A DNA stretch of 64,000 bases from Guadua angustifolia (Eukaryota > Streptophyta > Magnoliopsida > Poales > Poaceae): contig CM070508.1 in assembly GCA_036346375.1 (NCBI GenBank), positions 37,282,862-37,346,861 of the forward strand, read 5' to 3'. The translations under genes were made by a program, and so were the position numbers. Positions 58,701 to 64,000 of this stretch are shown piece by piece. Numbering within the stretch: the first letter of the stretch is position 1; every line of letters starts with the position of its first letter. A model generated the notes under the pieces. It was given only the letters and a program-made list of their open reading frames with translations, did not search any database and was not told the DNA's origin.

Positions 58701-61700
58701 GTTGTCGGTCTGTTGGAGCTTGTTTGGTCGAATTCGCTTTGATGTTAATTTCGTACATATCGAGATCCGAACATGTGGATTTTGTGAAAGTTTGCACGAG
58801 AGTGAAACACTCTGAAAATGCGCCGGGTTGCACTCTAATATATCGCCGGTCTCATTGGAGCTTGTTTCGCTCGTTTTCGCTCTGGTGTTAATTTCATTCA
58901 AACACGGATCCGAACAAGCTGGACTTGATGAAAGTTTGCTAAAGCGAAACTCTCCGAAGACACACCACATTTCCTCGTAAGTGTTACGGTCTTGTTGGTG
59001 CATGTTTCGGTCGATTCGCTTGATGTTAAATTCGTACAAATTGAGATCCGAACAGGTGGATTTTGTGAAAGTTTGGAACGGAGCGAAACACTATGAAAAT
59101 GCCCCAAATATTACTCCTAAGTGTCGCCAAGATCATTGGAGCTTCTTTACATCGATTTTGCTCGATGTTAATTTCATTCAAGCGCGATCCAAACAATGGA
59201 CTTCATGAAAGTTAGCTCAAAGCGAAACTCTCCAGAACACACGAATTGCCCTCATAAGTGTTGTCGGTCTTGGTGGAGCTTGTTTCGGTCGGTTTCGCTC
59301 TAGTGTTAACTTCATACAAACAGGGATCCGAACAAGTGGACTTTATGAACGTTTGCGCCGAAGCGAACCACTCCGATGACACCCCGGATTGCCCTCGTAA
59401 GTGTTGTCGGTCTTGTTGGAGCTCGTTTCGGTCCATTTTTCTTTGACGTTAATTATGTACAAATCGAGATCTGAATAGGTGGATTTTGTGAAAGTTTACA
59501 CTAGAGAGAAACACTCAAAAAATGCACCGGGTTGCACTCCTATGTGTCGCCGGTCTCATTGGAGCTTGTTTCGATCGATTTCGCTCTGATGTTAATTTCA
59601 TTCAAACCGGGATCCGAACAAGTGGAGTTTATGAAAATTTGACCCGGAGCGAAACACTCCGAAGACACGCCGGGTTGCCCTTGTATGTGTTGTCGATCTT
59701 ATTGGGGCAAGTTTCGGTCGATTCGCTTGATGTTAAAATCGTACAAATCGAGATCCGAACAGGTGGATTTTTTTAAAGTATGCACAGAGCGAAACACTCC
59801 GTAAATGCTCTGAATTGCAGTCGTTAGTGTCGCCGGTCTCATTGGAGCTTGTTTCGGCCGATTTCGCTTTGAAGTTAATTTCATTCAAATCGGGATCCGC
59901 ACAAGTGGTGGACTCTATAAAAGTTTGCCCAAAAGCGAAACACTCTGAGGACACACCGGATTGCCCTCGTATATGTTGTTGGTCATATTGGAGCTTGTTT
60001 CGGTCGAATTCGCTTTGATGTTAATATCGTACAAATCGAGATCCGAACTGGTGGATTTTGTGAAAGTTTGCACCGGAGCGAAACAATCCGAAAATGCAAC
60101 GGATTGCACTCCTACGTATCGCCGGTCTCATTGGAGCTTGTTTCGATCGATTTCGATCTGGTGTTACTTTGATTTAAATCGGGATCCGAACAAGTGGACT
60201 TTATGAAAGTTTACCCCGAAGCGAAACACTCTGAAGACACACCGGATTGCCCTAGAAAGTGTTGTCGGTCCTGATGGAGCTTGTTTCGGTCAAATTCCCT
60301 TTGATGTTAATTTCGTACAAGTTGAGATCCGAACAACTGGATTGTGTGAAAGTTTGCACCACAGCGAAACACTACGAAAATGCACCGAATTGCACTCCTT
60401 AGTGTTGCCGGTCTCATTGGAGCCTGTTTCGGTCGATTTCGCTCGGATGTTAATTTCATTCAAACCGGGATCCGAAAAAGTGGACTTTACGAAAGTTTGC
60501 CTCGAAGCGAAAAACACCGAAGACACACCGGATTACCCTCGTAAGTGTTGTCGGTCTTGTTGGATCTTGTTTCGGTCGAATTCCCTTTGATGTTAATTTC
60601 GTACATATCGAGATCCGAACATGTGGATTTTGTGAAAGTTTGCACGGGTGCGAAACACTCCGAAAATGCGCCGGGTTGCACTCTAAAATGTCGTCGGTCT
60701 CATTGGAGCTTGTTTCGCTCGTTTTCGCTCTGGTGTTAATTTCATTCAAACCTGGATCCGAACAACTGGACTTGATGAAAGTTTGCCCCAAAGCGAAACT
60801 CTCCGAAGACACACCACATTTCCCTCATAAGTGTTATCGGTCTTGTTGGTGCATGTTTCGGTCGATTCGCTTGATGTTAAATTCGTACAAATCGAGATCC
60901 GAACATGTGGATTTTGTGAAAGTTTGGACCGAAGCGAAACACTACGAAAATGCACCAAATTGCACTCCTTAGTGTCGCCGGTCTCATTGGAGCTTCTTTC
61001 TGTCGATTTTGCTCTGATGTTAATTTCATTCAAGCCGGGATCCGAACAACTGGACTTCATGAAAGTTTGCCCCGAAACGAAACACTCCGAAGACACACCG
61101 AATTGCCCTCATAAGTGTTGTCGGTCTTGGTGGAGCTTGTTTCGGTCGGTTTCGCTCTGGTGTTAACTTCATACAAATAGGGATCCGAACAAGTGGACTT
61201 TACGAACGTTTGCGCCGAAGTGAAGCACTCCGATGACACCCCGGATTGCCCCCGTAAGTGTTGTCGGTCTTGTTGAAGCTCCTTTCGGCCCATTTCGCTT
61301 TGACGTTAATTCCGTACAAATCGAGATCCGAACAAGTGGATTTTGTGAAAGTTTACACTAGAGCGAAACACTCCAAAAATACGCCGGGTTGCACTCCTAT
61401 GTGTCGCCGGTCTCATTGGAGCTTTTTTCGATCGATTTCGCTCTGATGTTAATTTCATTCAAACCGGGATCCGAACAAGTGGAGTTTACGAAAATTTGAC
61501 CTGAAGTGAAACACTCCGAAGACACACCGGGTTGCCCTCGTATGTTTTGTCGGTCTTATTTTGGCAAGTTTCGGTCGATTCGCTTGATGTTAAAATCGTA
61601 CAAATCGAGATCTGAACAGGTGGATTTTTTAAAGTATGCACCGAGCAAAACACTCCGTAAATGTTCTGAATTGCAGTCCTTAGTGTCGCCGGTCTCATTG

Positions 61701-62114
61701 GAGCTTGTTTCGGTCGATTTCGCTATGAAGTTAATTTCATTCAAATCGGGATACGCACAAGTGGTGGACTTTATAAAAGTTTGCCCCAAAGCGAAACACT
61801 CTGTGGACACACCGGATTGCCCTCGTATATGTTGTTGGTCATATTGGTGCTTGTTTCGGTCGAATTCGCTTTGATGTTAATATCGTACAAATCGAGATCC
61901 GAACTGGTGGATTTTGTGAAAGTTTGCACGGGAGCGAAACAATCCGAAAATGCAACGGATTGCACTCCTACGTATCGCCGGTCTCTTTGGAGCTTGTTTC
62001 GATCGATTTTGCTCTGGTGTTACTTTGATTTAAATCGGGATCCGAACAAGTGGACTTTATGAAAGTTTACCCCGAAGCGAAACACTCCGAAGACACACCG
62101 GATTGCCCTCGAAA
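49739..62114. repeat. Right block of 13-, 8- and 6-mer higher-order units
   Basis: Interval order by marker monomer: 13, 8, 13, 13, 8, 6, 13, 13. Segments around 50.0-52.7 kb recur 4.84 kb downstream (for example 52,431 and 57,274, and 50,534 and 55,382) and partly 2.99 kb downstream (50,025 and 53,015). Unequal exchange of multi-monomer blocks explains this. Confidence 0.8.
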
Positions 62115-63825
62115 GTGTTGTCGGTCCTGTTAGAGCTTGTTTCGGTCAAATTTCCTTTGATGTTAATTTCGTACAAGTTGAGATCCGCACAACTGGATTG
62201 GGCGAAAGTTTGCACCACGAACAGGTGGATTTTGCGAAAGTTTCCACCAGAGCGAAACACTACGGCAATGCTCCGAACTGCACTCCTTAGTGTCATCGGT
62301 CTCATTGGAGCTTGTTTCGGTCGTTTTCGCTCTTATGTTAATTTCATTCAAAGCACGATCCAAACAACTGGACTTTACGAATGTTTGCCCCGAAGCGAAA
62401 CACTCCGAAGACACACCGGATTGCCCTCGTAAGTGTTGTCGGTCTTGTTGGAGCTTGTTTCGGTCAAATTCGCTTTGATATTAATTTCGTACATATCGAG
62501 ATCCGAACATGTGGATTTTGTGAAAGTTTGCACGGGAGCGAAACACTCCGAAAATGCGCCGGGTTGCACTCTAATATATCGCCGGTCTCATTGGACCTTG
62601 TTTCGCTCGTTTTCGCTCTGGTGTTAATTTCATTCAAACCTGGATCCGAACAACTGGACTTTACGAAAGTTTGCCCCAAAGCGAAACTCTCCGAAGACAC
62701 ACCGCATTTCCCTCGTAAGTGTTATCGGTCTTGTTGGTGCATGTTTCGGTCGATTCGCTTGATGTTAAATTCGTACAAATCGAGATCCGAACATGTGGAT
62801 TTTGTGAAAGTTTGGACCGGAGCGAAACACAACGAAAATGCACCAAATTGCACTCCTTAGTGTCGCCGGTCTCATTGGAGCTTCTTTCTGTCGATTTTGC
62901 TCTGATGTTAATTTCATTCAAGCTGGGATCCGAACAACTGGACTTCATGAAAGTTTGCCCCGAAATGAAACACTCCGAAGACACACCGAATTGCCCTCAT
63001 AAGTGTTGTCGGTCTTGGTGGAGCTTGTTTCGGTTGGTTTCGCTCTAGTGTTAACTTCATACAAACAGGGATCCGAACAAGTGGACTTTATGAACGTTTG
63101 CGCCGAAGCGAAGCACTCCGATGACACCCCGGATTGCCCTCGTAAGTGTTGTCGGTCTTGTTGGAGCTCGTTTCGGTCCATTTCGCTTTGACGTTAATTT
63201 CGTACAAATCAAGATCCGAACAGGTGGATTTTGTTAAAGTTTACACTAGAGCGAAACACTTCAAAAATGCACCGGGTTGCACTCCTATGTGTCGCCGGTC
63301 TCATTGGAGCTTGTTTCGATCGATTTCGCTCTGATGTTAATTTCATTCAAACCGGGATCCGAACAAGTGGAGTTTATGAAAAGTCGACCCGAAGCGAAAC
63401 ACTCCGAAGACACACCGGATTGCCCTCGTAAGTGTGTCGGTCTTGGTGGAACTTGTTTCGTTCAATTCGCTTGATGTTAAATTCGTACAAATCGAGATCC
63501 GAACAGGTGGATTTTGCGAAAGTTTGCACCAGATCGAAACACTACGGCAATGCTCCGAACTGCACTCCTTAGTGTCGTCAGTCTCATTGGAGCTTGTTTT
63601 GGTCGTTTTCGCTCTTATGTTAATTTCATTCAATGCGCGAACCAAACAACTAGACTTTATGAATGTTTGCCCCGAAGCGAAACACTCCGAAGACACACTG
63701 GATTGCCCTCGTAATTGTTGTCGGTCTTGTTGGAGTTTGTTTCGGTCGATTTCGCTTGATGTTAATTTGGTACAAATCGAGATCCGAACAGGTGGATTTT
63801 GTGAAAGTTTGCACCAAAGTGAAAC

Positions 63826-64000
63826 TGATGAGGACATCTCCACAACGGATACAACCAGCTCTAACTCCACTCACCAGAATGAACCGCCACTTCAAGGACC
63901 ACTCACTCGAGCCCGTGCACGTCAACTAAATTATCAGGTGAATGCGTTCCTAAGTATTCCAATTAATGATACAATGAATGGGATGCTACTTAATTTTTGT
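63826..64000 (+). mobile_element. CRM-type LTR entering at right edge (partial)
   Basis: TGATGAGGACATCTCC follows satellite gaaac (63,821-63,825) and continues with the LTR-encoded tail (GPLTRARARQLNYQVNAFLS) to the end of the window. Whether it is a solo LTR or the start of a full element cannot be seen. GAAAC is the predicted target duplication. Confidence 0.88.

Larger units (their letters stand above)
37713..63825. repeat. 143-bp satellite array, segment 3
   Basis: About 183 monomers in the same orientation as segment 1. The marker monomer (cgaaagtgttgtc...caaattccc) starts at 37,777, 39,623, 41,460, 43,317, 47,889, 49,739, 51,585, 52,729, 54,585, 56,428, 57,568, 58,426, 60,259 and 62,115. 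Intervals correspond to 13 monomers (1,833-1,857 bp) in most cases, with 8 (1,144 and 1,140 bp), 6 (858 bp) and one expanded 32-monomer interval (4,572 bp). Type A monomers carry GGATCC, type B GAGATCC. The array ends inside a monomer at the LTR at 63,826. Confidence 0.95.

Noticed and set aside
26908..63825. Hundreds of 60-130-codon ORFs on both strands (for example MLSVLLELVSV..., MSSECFASGQTF...)
   Set aside because: They recur with the 143-bp monomer and its higher-order periods, shift frame each monomer (143 is not a multiple of 3) and exist on both strands. They are by-products of the satellite, not genes.
26908..63825. CRISPR-like array
   Set aside because: Repeats are contiguous ~143-bp units without unique spacers of uniform length, in a eukaryotic context with plant retrotransposons.
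26908..63825. Identification of the satellite with CentO, CentC or the ~137-140-bp Andropogoneae centromere repeat
   Set aside because: Length alone is close to some of these, but I could not match the monomer sequence from memory, so no family name is assigned.

Overview
The window looks like pericentromeric or centromeric DNA from a grass (Poaceae). Several LTR retrotransposons carry the hallmarks of the CRM/CRR (centromeric retrotransposon) lineage: LTRs starting TGATGAGGACAT, an initiator-Met PBS (TGGTATCAGAGC), a Ty3/gypsy polyprotein without a canonical chromodomain, and a C-terminal tail (RTTPIQ...DED, then TRARARKLNYQV) that reads into the LTR. The right 37 kb is a homogeneous tandem satellite with higher-order structure. 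There is no intact host gene, no tRNA or rRNA gene and no CRISPR array. Names of families come from memory of protein and LTR motifs; no database was searched.

Layout. 1-2,649: 3' end of a minus-strand gag-protease element without pol (element 1). 4,178-22,201: a minus-strand, once-autonomous CRM-type element (element B: gag, protease, RT, RNase H, integrase, all decayed). Element A, a minus-strand non-coding LTR element carrying a GC-rich ~44-bp minisatellite, is inserted in the protease region of B (7,541-18,530). Element C, a young plus-strand gag-only element with 1,052-bp LTRs and a perfect TATCC target duplication, is inserted in the 3' LTR of A (7,965-13,584). This is a three-level nest. 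22,202-26,600 is an AT-rich island with a long palindrome and minus-strand exon-like relics of host genes. 26,640-26,907 carries TGCCGACTG subterminal-type repeats reminiscent of a CACTA transposon end.

26,908-63,825 is a ~143-bp satellite, about 245 monomers, all in one orientation. Two alternating monomer types (A and B) form ~286-bp dimers. These are organised into a 13-mer higher-order repeat (~1.83-1.86 kb), a locally amplified 7-mer (1,001 bp, 43,885-47,602), 8-mer and 6-mer variants, and larger duplications of about 3.7, 4.84 and 6.42 kb. The array is interrupted by a copia-like gag fragment (35,532-36,535) and by a CRM-type solo LTR with TGGAC target duplication (36,784-37,712). Another CRM-type LTR starts at 63,826 and runs out of the window.

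Taken together: CR-type retrotransposons inserted into a satellite with higher-order repeats are what one expects of a grass centromere. The 143-bp satellite is therefore a candidate CENH3-associated repeat. The most notable observations are this higher-order satellite, two gag-only elements that share the same pol-skipping junction, the triple PBS in element C, and a CENP-B-box-like motif split between the two monomer types.
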